A stretch of 64,000 nt of DNA from Chloroflexota bacterium (lineage in GTDB: Bacteria > Chloroflexota > Dehalococcoidia > DSTF01 > JACRBR01), in NCBI GenBank assembly GCA_028872875.1, contig JAGWOC010000007.1, positions 1 through 64,000 on the forward strand, given 5' to 3'. Made by a program: the position numbers and the translations under genes. Shown in pieces: positions 8,021 through 18,358 of this stretch. The notes under the pieces were generated by a model that saw nothing but the letters and a program-made list of their open reading frames with translations, was not told the origin of the DNA and made no database searches. The stretch's first letter is position 1. Every line of letters begins with the position of its first letter.

Positions 8021-9559
8021 GTGGCCGCCTCGGAGCCCTCTCCTCCACCCCCCTGGCTCAGCGCCCTGAGCGGCGCCCGCATCGTGTCTGGCGTACCGCG
8101 CAACGCCGCCGGCATCTCCCACGACAGCCGCCGCATACGGCCGGGCGGCATCTTCGTCGCCATCCCCGGCGCGCAGGCCGACGGCCACGACTTCATCCCG
8201 GAGGCCATTTCCAGCGGCGCCGCGGCGATCATCGTGCAGTCGGACCGGAGCGCACGCTGGCAGCCGCACGTCGTGGCGGGCGTGGCGTTCATCGCCGTGC
8301 CGGACGCGCGTGCCGCGCTGGCGCAGGCCGCCGCCGCCGTGTACGGCCATCCGGCGGGCGCGCTCGGGATGATCGGCGTCACCGGCACGGACGGCAAGAC
8401 GACGACGACGCACCTCATCGCCCACGTGCTCACGGCGACGGGCCATCGTGCCGGGTACCTGAGCAGCGTCGCGTTCGGCGACGGCGCTGCCTCCGAGCTG
8501 AACGCCTCGCACATGACCACCCTCGAGGCCTCGGACGTGCAGCGCGAGCTGCGCCGCATCGCGGACGCCGGCGCGCGCTACGCGGTGGTCGAGGCGTCCT
8601 CGATCGGCCTGGAGCTGCACCGCGTCGACCAGTGCGCGTTCGACGTCGGCGTCTTCACGAACCTCACGCCGGATCATCTCGACTTCCACGGCACGATGGA
8701 CGCCTATCGCGCATCGAAGGCGAAGCTCTTCGGGATGGTCGCGGCGAGCGGCGGCAAGGGCGTGCCGAAGGCCGCCGTGCTGAACGCCGACGACCCGGCA
8801 TCCGGCGCGATGCGCGCCGCCGCCGCCGGCGTACGGGCTCTCACCTACGCGCTGCACGCGGAGGCCGACGTCACCGCGCGCGAGATTGCGCGCCGGGGCT
8901 CCGGGACGCGCTTCATCGTGCGTGCCGGCGACGCCGATCTCCCCGCCGCCACGCCGCTGGCCGGTGACTTCAACGTCGCCAACTGCCTCGCGGCGGTTGC
9001 CGTCGCCGCGTCGCAGGGCGTCGCCGTCCCGGACGCTGCCGCCGCCCTCGCGACGTTCCCCGGCGTGCCCGGCCGCATGGAGCTGATCGACGAGGGACAG
9101 CCGTTTCGCGTGGTCGTCGATATCGCATCGACGGAGCCGGCGATGCGCAACGTGCTCGGGGCGCTGCGCCCGGCGACCGGGGGGCGGCTGATCGTCGTGT
9201 TCGGCGCGGCCGGCGAGCGCGATGTCGCCCGCCGCAGCGGCATCGCGCGGGCGGTCGCCAGGGCGGCGGACTTCGCGGTGATCGCCAACGAGGACCCCCG
9301 CGGCGAAGATCCGGACGCCATCATCGACGAGATCGCCCGGGCGCTCGCGGCCGGCGGCTTTCGCGAGGGCGCACAGTTCGTGCGCGAGCCCGATCGCCGT
9401 CGCGCCATCGAGGCCGCCTTCCGCCGGGCGCGGCGCGGCGATACCGTGCTCCTCGCCGGCAAGGGCACGGAGCCTTCGATCGTCATCGGGACGACGCACC
9501 TGCCGTGGAACGAGCGCCGCGTGGCGAGGGAGTTGCTGCAGGAGCTGCGAGGCGTATAA
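8021..9559 (+). CDS. murE: UDP-N-acetylmuramoyl-tripeptide synthetase (MurE-type Mur ligase)
   Basis: 512 residues from GTG 8021. It adds the third amino acid of the peptidoglycan stem peptide in the cytoplasm. The ATP-binding loop VTGTDGKTTTT is at residues 120-130, and the Mur-ligase motifs NLTPDHLDFHGTM and ASSIGLELHR follow. The C-terminal domain carries ANEDPRGEDP where DAP-adding enzymes have DNPR. The final Arg that reads the third residue is kept, but the two preceding positions differ, so the amino acid added (meso-DAP, Lys or Orn) is uncertain. Upstream in-frame codons from 7724 were rejected because the Mur fold begins after 8021 and a -10 box sits just before it. Confidence 0.9.
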   Translation: MAASEPSPPPPWLSALSGARIVSGVPRNAAGISHDSRRIRPGGIFVAIPGAQADGHDFIPEAISSGAAAIIVQSDRSARWQPHVVAGVAFIAVPDARAALAQAAAAVYGHPAGALGMIGVTGTDGKTTTTHLIAHVLTATGHRAGYLSSVAFGDGAASELNASHMTTLEASDVQRELRRIADAGARYAVVEASSIGLELHRVDQCAFDVGVFTNLTPDHLDFHGTMDAYRASKAKLFGMVAASGGKGVPKAAVLNADDPASGAMRAAAAGVRALTYALHAEADVTAREIARRGSGTRFIVRAGDADLPAATPLAGDFNVANCLAAVAVAASQGVAVPDAAAALATFPGVPGRMELIDEGQPFRVVVDIASTEPAMRNVLGALRPATGGRLIVVFGAAGERDVARRSGIARAVARAADFAVIANEDPRGEDPDAIIDEIARALAAGGFREGAQFVREPDRRRAIEAAFRRARRGDTVLLAGKGTEPSIVIGTTHLPWNERRVARELLQELRGV

Positions 9560-9560
9560 T
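9533..9560 (+). promoter_or_regulatory. Promoter inside the end of murE for the aminotransferase
   Basis: TTGCTG (9533-9538), a 16-base spacer and TATAAT (9555-9560), which overlaps the murE stop codon. It gives a leader of roughly 27 bases before TTG 9594. Confidence 0.6.
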
Positions 9561-9593
9561 TGACTCGACTGTTCAGCATAAGCGGGTGAGCAA

Positions 9594-10952
9594 TTGGACG
9601 CAGTTGAGACCGGCCGCCTCCGGGCCTACGACATCGCGCACATCATCCATCCGCAGTTCCACCGCGCCGACCACCGCGACGCCATCATCTTCGAGCGGGG
9701 CGAGGGCGCGGTCCTCACCGACGCCGAGGGCCGGACGTACATCGACGCGCTGTCGTCGCTGTGGAACGTCGCCGCGGGCCACGGGCGGCGCGAGCTGGCC
9801 GACGCGGCCGCGGCGCAGATGTCCACGCTGGGCTTCTCGAACAGCTACACCGGCTACGCCAACGTCCCCTCGATCCACCTGACCGAGAAGCTCCTGTCGC
9901 TGGTCTACCCGAACATGTCCGGCATCTTCTACGCCAGCAGCGGCTCCGAGGCCAACGAGATGGCGATCAAGGCCGCACGCTACTTCTGGTCCGTCTCGGG
10001 CGAGCCGTCGAAGGTGAAGATTATCTCGCGGGAGGAGGCGTACCACGGCGGCACGATGGCGGCGACCGCCGTCACCGGCATGGCGCCGTTCCACAAGGGC
10101 TTCGGCCCCGAGCCGCCGGACTTTGTCCAGGTGCCGACGTGCTACCGCTACCGCTGCCAGTGGTGCGCGGACAAGCCATCGTGCACCCTCGCGTGCGCCG
10201 ACAACATCGAGGCGACGATCGTCCGCGAGGGCGCGGATAGCGTCGCCGCCGTGATTGCGGAGCCGGTGCACGGTGCGGGCGGCGTCATCCCGCCCGACCC
10301 GGGCTACTGGCCGCGCCTGCGCGCGATCTGCGACCGCCACGACGTGCTCCTGATCGCCGACGAGGTGATTACGGGGTTCGGGCGCACAGGGCGCTGGTTC
10401 GCGCTGGAGCACTGGGGCGTGCAGCCGGACATCATGACGATCGCCAAGGCGGTGACGAGCGCGTACGTGCCCCTCTCTGCCTTCATCGCGTCCGAGCGCG
10501 TGCACCGCGCGATCCTCGACGCCCCCGCCGACGCGAAATTCATGATCGGCTGCACGAACTCGGCGCATCCGACGGCCTGCGCCGTCGCGCTGCGCAACGT
10601 GCAGATCCTGGAAGACGAGGGGCTCGTCGCCCGCGCGGAGCGGCTCGGGCGGCGGCTCAACGACGGCCTGGCGCGTCTGCTCGAGATGCCGAACGTGGGC
10701 GAAGTGCGCGGCCTGGGCCTGATGGCCGCCGTCGAGGTCGTCGCCGACAAGGCTAGCCGTCGGTCGCTCGGCGGCAGCGCCGGGCCGAAGCTCGTCGCGG
10801 CGCTGCGCGAGCGCGGCGTCCTGACCCGCGTGAAGGGAGACAGCATCCTCTTCGCGCCTCCCCTGGTCACGACCGAGGCGCAGATCGACCGCATCGTGGA
10901 TGCGACGGGCGACGCCATCGACGCGGTCGTCGCGGAGGTACGAGGAGCATGA
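9594..10952 (+). CDS. Class-III (omega/pyruvate-type) PLP-dependent aminotransferase
   Basis: 452 residues from TTG 9594, preceded by GGGTGAG. Fold-type I aminotransferase motifs are present: SGSEANEMAIKAARYF (phosphate binding), EAYHGGTMAA, ADEVITGFGRTG (PLP-ring Asp) and IAKAVTSAYVPLSA with the Schiff-base lysine. A cysteine cluster CYRYRCQWCADKPSC sits in the small loop before residue 200, as in many bacterial beta-alanine/taurine-pyruvate transaminases; its function is unclear. Cosubstrate is probably pyruvate or an alpha-keto acid. It has its own promoter and overlaps the next gene by ATGA. Confidence 0.88.
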   Translation: MDAVETGRLRAYDIAHIIHPQFHRADHRDAIIFERGEGAVLTDAEGRTYIDALSSLWNVAAGHGRRELADAAAAQMSTLGFSNSYTGYANVPSIHLTEKLLSLVYPNMSGIFYASSGSEANEMAIKAARYFWSVSGEPSKVKIISREEAYHGGTMAATAVTGMAPFHKGFGPEPPDFVQVPTCYRYRCQWCADKPSCTLACADNIEATIVREGADSVAAVIAEPVHGAGGVIPPDPGYWPRLRAICDRHDVLLIADEVITGFGRTGRWFALEHWGVQPDIMTIAKAVTSAYVPLSAFIASERVHRAILDAPADAKFMIGCTNSAHPTACAVALRNVQILEDEGLVARAERLGRRLNDGLARLLEMPNVGEVRGLGLMAAVEVVADKASRRSLGGSAGPKLVAALRERGVLTRVKGDSILFAPPLVTTEAQIDRIVDATGDAIDAVVAEVRGA

Positions 10953-11755
10953 AGCTGGACAGCGGCCGGTATACTGTACGCGACATGTCGGGCCAATCCG
11001 CGATCGCCGTCGCCCACCAGAACCGGCTGCAGGCGCTCCTCGAGAAGAACTGGCGCCACATCGCCGAACTGCTGTTCATCGTCCCCGCGTACACCGCGTA
11101 CCAGTTCGTGCGCGCGGCCGTGCACGGCAAGGCGGGCGACGCCTTCGACAACGCCGCCCGCGTGATCCAGTTCGAGGAGCGCCTCCACATCTTCCACGAG
11201 GCCTCGCTCCAGCAGTTGATCCTGCCGAAGCCGTGGATGGTCGACTTCTTCAACTACCTCTACATCTGGGGACACCTGCCCGTCATCATCGCCGTCGCCG
11301 TCTGGCTGTACATGCGCCACCGGAACAGCTACGCGCTGTTCCGGAACGCGTTCCTGATCTCCGGGCTGATCGCCCTGATAGGCTTCGCGGTCGTGCCGTT
11401 GGCGCCGCCGCGCTTCATGCCGGAGTTCGGCTTTCATGACACGATCGTCCATGCCCAGTCGTACTACGTCTTCCAGAACCCGAAGATCGTCAACCAGTAC
11501 GCGGCGATGCCAAGCCTGCACTTCGGCTGGGATCTGCTCGTCGCCATCGCCATCGGCACGAACGCGCGGGTGCGGCCGCTCAAACTGTTCGCGGCGTTCC
11601 TGCCCTTGCTGATGCTCAGCGGCATCGTCATGACGGCCAACCACTACTTCCTCGACGCCGCGGCCGGCGCCGTCGTTGCGCTGGTTGCCCTGGGCATCGC
11701 CTGGGGGCTGCACCGCATCGTGGCACAGGATCGCTTCTTCAGTTTCCTGGCCTGA
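10949..11755 (+). CDS. PAP2-superfamily membrane protein (inositolphosphotransferase/Aur1-like)
   Basis: 268 residues with about six membrane helices. Two phosphatase motifs are clear: AMPSLHFGWDL and ANHYFLDAAAG, corresponding to the C2 and C3 motifs with the catalytic His residues. The R-containing first motif is PLAPPRFMPE. This arrangement is typical of the PAP2_3/Aur1 group acting on phospholipid headgroups. ATG 10949 overlaps the preceding stop (ATGA) and has GAGGAG in front. ATG 10985, 10 bases after TATACT, could be a second, leaderless start. Confidence 0.82.
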   Translation: MKLDSGRYTVRDMSGQSAIAVAHQNRLQALLEKNWRHIAELLFIVPAYTAYQFVRAAVHGKAGDAFDNAARVIQFEERLHIFHEASLQQLILPKPWMVDFFNYLYIWGHLPVIIAVAVWLYMRHRNSYALFRNAFLISGLIALIGFAVVPLAPPRFMPEFGFHDTIVHAQSYYVFQNPKIVNQYAAMPSLHFGWDLLVAIAIGTNARVRPLKLFAAFLPLLMLSGIVMTANHYFLDAAAGAVVALVALGIAWGLHRIVAQDRFFSFLA

Positions 11756-11810
11756 GGACGGAGCCCGACCCGGCGCCGCACGCTGTCTCGCGCCTCCCCT
11801 CACCCCGCGC

Positions 11811-11816
11811 TATCCT
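11811..11816 (+). promoter_or_regulatory. -10 element of a leaderless thioesterase transcript
   Basis: TATCCT is followed by 6 bases and then GTG 11823. Same geometry as murE. Confidence 0.4.
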
Positions 11817-11822
11817 CCCGGC

Positions 11823-13768
<1,946 letters not shown>

Positions 13769-13948
13769 CGCCAGTGCAACTTGATGCCCGGGCGCAGGAC
13801 ACTCCGGCGGCTAACCCTCTCGCGCCGGATGCCGCCGCGTGACGCATCCGCGCAGCTTGCCAGCGCTGGTAGAATAAGCGCAACGCGTGCGCCTTCGCCT
13901 GGGGCCTCGGGCGGGACCTGCGCCTGAGGCGCGCGGACCAGACACGAG

Positions 13949-14689
13949 ATGACCGAGCAAGACCACTACATCGTGATGGATCTGACGCCTGCGGCGAGCG
14001 ACGCCGAGATCAAGCGCCGCTACCGCGCGCTGATGCGCGAGGTGCATCCCGACGCGAACATGCGCGACCCCGATGCGACGCGCAAGGCCGCGCGCGTCAA
14101 CCGCGCGTTCGAGACGCTCGGCAGCCCCGAGAAGCGCCGCGCGTACGACGCGGCGCGGCGCGAGCATGCTGCCGTCGTGACCGGGGTGCGGCCCCGCCCC
14201 CGCCGCGCGGGCGATGGCGCCTATGGCTCGTGGGCCGTCGAGCCCGGATGGGAGGACGTCGTCGCGGCGCAGGTGCCGCCGAAGCGTCCGGCGCACGTCC
14301 ACAACCCGGCGCCGACCATCGAGCCGGAGGAGATCGAGGTCGATCTGTCGGAGCTGCGCGACGGGGCGCGCATCCGCCGGCCGATCACGATCACCAACCC
14401 CTGCGACTGCACGCTGCGGGGCGACGTCTCGACGTCGGAGCCGTGGCTCTGGGGCCCGATCGGCACGTTCGAGGTCCCGCCCGGGGGATCGGCGACGTTC
14501 GACGTGGAGGTGGTGGCGCGGAAGGTGCAGTTTCCGGGCCTGTCGCGCGCGCTCTTCGTAACGAAGGGCTGGACGGGCGTCGTGCCGGTGAAGATCACCG
14601 GTTACGAGCCGAAGCGCCGCCGCCCGCCGTACGCGGCCGACATGCCGTACGTGCGCCAGCGCCGCCAGAAGTGGGCGAAGTACCGCTGA
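13949..14689 (+). CDS. J-domain protein with a C-terminal beta-sandwich
   Basis: 246 residues. Residues about 5-70 form a J-domain with the essential HPD (REVHPDAN) and ends at PEKRRAYDAARR; it should stimulate an Hsp70 ATPase. There is no Gly/Phe or zinc-finger region, so it is not DnaJ itself. Residues about 120-215 look like an Ig-like beta-sandwich (DLSELRDGARIRRPITITNP, SEPWLWGP, FEVPPGGSATFDVEV), of the kind found in Hsp70-tail and PWL-containing repeats. TAGAAT at 13870-13875 may be its -10 box. The last base of its stop is the first base of the next gene. Confidence 0.75.
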   Translation: MTEQDHYIVMDLTPAASDAEIKRRYRALMREVHPDANMRDPDATRKAARVNRAFETLGSPEKRRAYDAARREHAAVVTGVRPRPRRAGDGAYGSWAVEPGWEDVVAAQVPPKRPAHVHNPAPTIEPEEIEVDLSELRDGARIRRPITITNPCDCTLRGDVSTSEPWLWGPIGTFEVPPGGSATFDVEVVARKVQFPGLSRALFVTKGWTGVVPVKITGYEPKRRRPPYAADMPYVRQRRQKWAKYR

Positions 14690-15579
14690 TGGCCCAGCCG
14701 CCGCTTCCGACACCGGGCCAGCGCGTCAGCGGCATCGCCTTCCCGTCGCAGTACGTGCTGCCGGGGAAGCCCGACGCCTCGGCGGCCGCGGATGTGCGAG
14801 ACGCCTACCGGCAGACGCAGTTCGTGCTGGGCGCCGACCTGCACCTGTTCGCCGAGGGCATGGCGCTCCAGCTCCGCGTTCTCAACGAGTCGTCGCACGC
14901 GCGCTATCGCACGCACGCGTACGCCGCCGTCGTCGGCGCGTGGGCGCGCGCCTACGCGGCGCTCGCCGACGCCTGCCTGCTCGTCACGCGCGGCTCGTAC
15001 GCCAGCGTGCCGAACCTCGTGCGGTCGGCGTGCGAGCTGCTCGCGGCGGAGTACCAGGTGAAGCACGAGGAGATGGGCGAGTACGTCGGCTGGCTGCTCG
15101 GGCATCTGCGGCCCGACGACGAGCACAAGGCGCTCGATATCGGTCTCGGCCACTACTTCGCAGGCACCACGCTCGCCGCGGACGAGCAGCTCCGGCTTGT
15201 CTACCGCGCGTCGAGCGACCTCGGCCGGCCGAACTTCGGGGCGACGCTGCTCGAGGTCGCGCCGGAGTCGAACAACCTGCGGCTCGCGTATACCTTCGGC
15301 GACGCGTCGTTCCACGTCGCGTGGGCGGAGATCGAGCTCGGCTGGCTGCTGCGGTTGTGCGAGCGCCAGCTCGCCGTCGCCGTGCACATGCACGACGTCC
15401 TGAACATCACGCCGGAACTGCACGCGGCCTACGCCGCCTACGCTGCCCGCGTCGACGAGCTGCTCGACCACCCCGGCCGCGCGCGCATCACGGAGGTCGA
15501 GTCCGACGGCTCCAAGCGCTGGCTGATCTCCAGCGTCCGCCGCCAGCCCTCCGGCGCGCCGAAGAAGGTGCTGCTATAG
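14689..15579 (+). CDS. Conserved-looking hypothetical protein (J-domain gene partner)
   Basis: 296 residues; ATG 14689 overlaps the TGA of the J-domain gene by one base, so the two are translationally coupled. It is predicted to be mostly alpha-helical and soluble, with Ala/Leu-rich amphipathic helices (for example SACELLAAEYQVKHEE), no signal peptide and no membrane helix. The N-terminal 30 residues are Pro/Gly-rich. I recognise no domain. The coupling suggests it works with, or is a client of, the J-domain protein. Confidence 0.6.
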   Translation: MAQPPLPTPGQRVSGIAFPSQYVLPGKPDASAAADVRDAYRQTQFVLGADLHLFAEGMALQLRVLNESSHARYRTHAYAAVVGAWARAYAALADACLLVTRGSYASVPNLVRSACELLAAEYQVKHEEMGEYVGWLLGHLRPDDEHKALDIGLGHYFAGTTLAADEQLRLVYRASSDLGRPNFGATLLEVAPESNNLRLAYTFGDASFHVAWAEIELGWLLRLCERQLAVAVHMHDVLNITPELHAAYAAYAARVDELLDHPGRARITEVESDGSKRWLISSVRRQPSGAPKKVLL

Positions 15580-15592
15580 GGGGATCGCCCCT

Positions 15593-15630
15593 CCAACATC
15601 CAACATCCAACATCCAACATCCAACATCCA
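15593..15630. repeat. Tandem heptanucleotide repeat (CCAACAT)5
   Basis: Five perfect copies of CCAACAT plus CCA, between two convergent genes and 3 bases before the stop of the minus-strand dehydrogenase. Confidence 0.95.
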
Positions 15631-15632
15631 GC

Positions 15633-16382
15633 TTACTGCCAGCCCTTGCGGGCGCCCTGCACCATCTCCAGCGGGCCGGCTGGCCAGTTGAAGCCGAGGC
15701 GCATCGCCGTGTTGATGTCCTCGGCCGAGGCGACGCCCTCCTCGAGCACCCGGTGCGCCTCCGCCACCATGGCGAAGTAGATCCGGTTGGCGACGAAGCC
15801 GTACTTGCCCGGCGCGTCCTTGACGCGGATCGTCGTCTTGCCGAGCCGTTCGCCGACCGCCTCCATCGTCGCGATCGTCTCCTCCGACGTCTCCGGCGCG
15901 TAGACGACCTCCACGATCTTCATGATGAAGGCGGGGCTGAACCAGTGGAAGCCGATGAAGCGGTCCTTGCGCGCCACCGCCTTGTTCAAGTCCGAGATGG
16001 CGAAGCCCGACGTGTTGGAGGCGAAGATCGCCGCCTTCTTGACCGTGGCGTCGAGCTCAGCAAAGACGCTCTTCTTGAGGTCAAGGTTCTCCGGCACCGC
16101 CTCGACCACCAGGTCGCAGTCCCGCAGGTCGGCGACGTCCTGCGTGAAGGAGAAGCGCGCGAGCGTGGCGTCGAACTCCGCCTGCGTCATCTTGCCGCGC
16201 TCGACCGCGCCCCTGAGCCCGAACCGCCCCTCAACCATCGACTGGCGCGTCTTCTCGATCAGCTCGTCGCTCAGGTCCCGGACGACAGTGCGGAAGCCGT
16301 GCGCCGCGAACGTCTGCGCGATGCCGCCGCCCATGACCCCGCCGCCCATCACCCCCACCAGCTTGATGTCTTCGATGTTCAT
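15633..16382 (-). CDS. 3-hydroxyacyl-CoA dehydrogenase, NAD-binding type
   Basis: 249 residues. Oxidises 3-hydroxyacyl-CoA (3-hydroxybutyryl-CoA-like) with NAD in beta-oxidation. The Rossmann loop GVMGGGVMGGGIAQ is at residues 10-23. VVEAVPE, ASNTSG, GFHWFSPA (catalytic His) and FVANRIYF follow, and the C-terminal domain contains GFNWPAGPLEM. It is about 30 residues shorter than typical 280-290-residue enzymes, with the last helices ending in the repeat region. It probably acts with the thiolases at 300 and 55177. Confidence 0.88.
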   Translation of the reverse strand: MNIEDIKLVGVMGGGVMGGGIAQTFAAHGFRTVVRDLSDELIEKTRQSMVEGRFGLRGAVERGKMTQAEFDATLARFSFTQDVADLRDCDLVVEAVPENLDLKKSVFAELDATVKKAAIFASNTSGFAISDLNKAVARKDRFIGFHWFSPAFIMKIVEVVYAPETSEETIATMEAVGERLGKTTIRVKDAPGKYGFVANRIYFAMVAEAHRVLEEGVASAEDINTAMRLGFNWPAGPLEMVQGARKGWQ

Positions 16383-16482
16383 GTGCTCGCCCCCTTGCCT
16401 GACGTGGCGGCCCTGTGTGGTTTCTCAGCGAGATCGTATGGCACCGGGGGCCCGGAACCAAGATCCCGGGGACGCCGGGAAC

Positions 16483-17814
16483 CTACGAGCAGAGCCGGTG
16501 CACGGTCTCGAACAGGATCTGCGTGCCCAGGCGCAGGTTCTCGACCGAGATGCGTTCGTTGTGGCCGTGCACGGTCATCGCCTCCTCCTGCTCCAGCAGG
16601 ATCGGGATGAAGCCGTAGGCGGTGATGCCGTGCTGGCGGAAGACGCGCGAGTCCGTGAAGCCGGCGGAGACGCTCGGCAGCACCAGCGCTTCCTCCACGT
16701 GGTCGTGTACGGCGTCCTCGATGATCCCGAACAGCTCCGTCTGTGCCGGCGACGCCGGGGTGTTCGAGACGTAGACCGTCTCGACGCGCACCTTCGGATC
16801 ATCGACGATGGCGCGCACCTGCTCGATGAAGGCGTCCGGGTCCTGGCCGGGCAGGAGCCGGCAGTCCAGCGTCGCCTCGGCGACGCCGGGGATCACGTTG
16901 TGCTTGAAGCCGGCGCGCGCGGTCGTCGTGCTGACCGTGTTCGTCAGGATGGCCTTCGCGATCAGGTTGTCAGCCGCCAGCGTCTCGAGCGCGCCCTGCG
17001 TCGGCTCCGGCAGGATGTTGTGACGGTACAACCGGTCGAAGTAGCCCCGCAGCTCCGGCACCACGGTCACCGGCCGCGCCCAGGCCTGCACGCGGGCCAG
17101 CGCGCGCACGAGCCGCTCGAGCGCGTTGTCCGGGTGCGGCACCGAGCCGTGGCCCGGGCGCCCCTCGGCGACGAGGCGCAGCCAGAGCGGCCCCTTCTCG
17201 CTGATCGAGCAACTGAACGACGGCCGCCGCGTCCCGAAGATCTCGGCGTTGCCCCAGCCGCCCTCGTTGATCACGTACTCGGCGTCGAGCAGCTCCGGGT
17301 GGTGGCGCTCGACCCACTCGATGCCCCACGTGCCGCCGGCCTCCTCGTCGGCGAGCGCCATGTAGACGATGTCGCGCGTCTGGCGGAGCCGGTGGCGCTT
17401 GATGATCAACATCGCCATCAGCTCCATCACGCCCATCGACTTCATGTCGATGGCGCCGCGGCCATGGATGACGCCATCGGTCACAGCGCCCGAGAACGGC
17501 TCGAAGTCCCAGTACTGGCGCTCGACGGGCACGACGTCCGTGTGGTTGAGGAGGATCAGCGGCGGCTTCGAGCCGTCGCCCGAGAGCGTCGCCGTCATGT
17601 TCATGCGCTCGGCGCCATGCTCCCGGCCGTCCGACGCGTCGTAGAACGCGATGTCGTCGATGCCCTCGCGACGGAAGATGGCGGCAAGCCAGTCGCAGGC
17701 CGCCTTCTCACGCCCCGGCGGGTTCGAGGTGTCGATGCGGATGAAGTCGGAGAGGAGCTGTGTCGCTTCCTCGGTGATCGCGTCCCAGTCGATACGCGGC
17801 GGTCCGCCGGCCAT
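16483..17814 (-). CDS. M20-family metallopeptidase (ArgE/DapE/carboxypeptidase-like)
   Basis: 443 residues from ATG 17814 with GGAAGGGA upstream; in-frame codons further upstream translate repeat DNA and were rejected. Two-zinc site: LLNHTDVVPV (His, Asp), GRGAIDMKS (bridging Asp), ALADEEAGG (catalytic and ligand Glu) and MTVHGHNERI (terminal His). A dimerisation domain with GRPGHGSVPHPDNALERL lies between. Cytoplasmic peptidase or deacylase; the substrate is not predictable. 100 bases upstream of the hydroxyacyl-CoA dehydrogenase on the same strand. Confidence 0.87.
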   Translation of the reverse strand: MAGGPPRIDWDAITEEATQLLSDFIRIDTSNPPGREKAACDWLAAIFRREGIDDIAFYDASDGREHGAERMNMTATLSGDGSKPPLILLNHTDVVPVERQYWDFEPFSGAVTDGVIHGRGAIDMKSMGVMELMAMLIIKRHRLRQTRDIVYMALADEEAGGTWGIEWVERHHPELLDAEYVINEGGWGNAEIFGTRRPSFSCSISEKGPLWLRLVAEGRPGHGSVPHPDNALERLVRALARVQAWARPVTVVPELRGYFDRLYRHNILPEPTQGALETLAADNLIAKAILTNTVSTTTARAGFKHNVIPGVAEATLDCRLLPGQDPDAFIEQVRAIVDDPKVRVETVYVSNTPASPAQTELFGIIEDAVHDHVEEALVLPSVSAGFTDSRVFRQHGITAYGFIPILLEQEEAMTVHGHNERISVENLRLGTQILFETVHRLCS

Positions 17815-18358
17815 GCTTGATCCCTTCCACAGATGTAACGGATGGACACAGATTGTAGGCCGCCCGAAGGCCGGGGGTCGATGGTGCGGCCGGTAGAGGT
17901 CGCGGATGGCCACGCCGTGCGGAGCGCACCGTCGCGGGTGAACCGTCACCCCCGTACTCGGAGCGCGGGCCTCGGAGCGAATCGGAGCGCGGGCCTTCAG
18001 CCCGCGCGTGGTCACGCGCCCACCGCCCGGTACCCGCCTCCGGAGCGCGGGCCTTCAGCCCGCGCGGTCGCGCGCCCACCGCCCGGTACCCGCCTCCGGA
18101 GCGCGGGCCTTCAGCCCGTGCGGTCGCGCGCCCACCGCCCGGCACCCGCCGCGGTCGCGCACCACTCGCCCGACGCGATCCCGGCCTGGCGCAGGCGTTT
18201 CAGCCCGCGCGGTTCGTGCCGATCGCATCGGGCCCGCCCGCCCGCTTGGCCGCGGTCGTCTCCCGTCGGCGAAGCGTCGCCCACGCGTACGCCGCGCGAC
18301 GGGCGCCGCACGGCAGGCGCGGCCGATGATGGCCATACCGAAGACGGGAGGTGGTGCG
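17815..18358. other. Intergenic region carrying the first palindromic-repeat cluster
   Basis: 544 bases between divergent genes with no credible gene. It holds three tandem repeat units (described separately), one partial unit near 18195-18215 (TTTCAGCCCGCGCGG) and very GC-rich flanks. Open frames here are products of the repeat composition. Confidence 0.7.
17983..18155. repeat. Tandem palindromic repeats, about 57-base unit, three copies
   Basis: Each unit contains the palindrome GCGCGGGC - CTTCA - GCCCGCGC (17987-18007, 18045-18065, 18101-18121; the third has one change) followed by a conserved arm ending CGCCCACCGCCCGGYACCCGCC. Unit starts (CGGAGC) are at 17983, 18041 and 18097, so spacing is 58 and 56 bases. 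Confidence 0.85.

Noticed and set aside
17983-18155. CRISPR array
   Set aside because: The spacers between palindromes are themselves conserved repeats, copies differ in spacing, and there are no cas genes; it is an array of palindromic elements.
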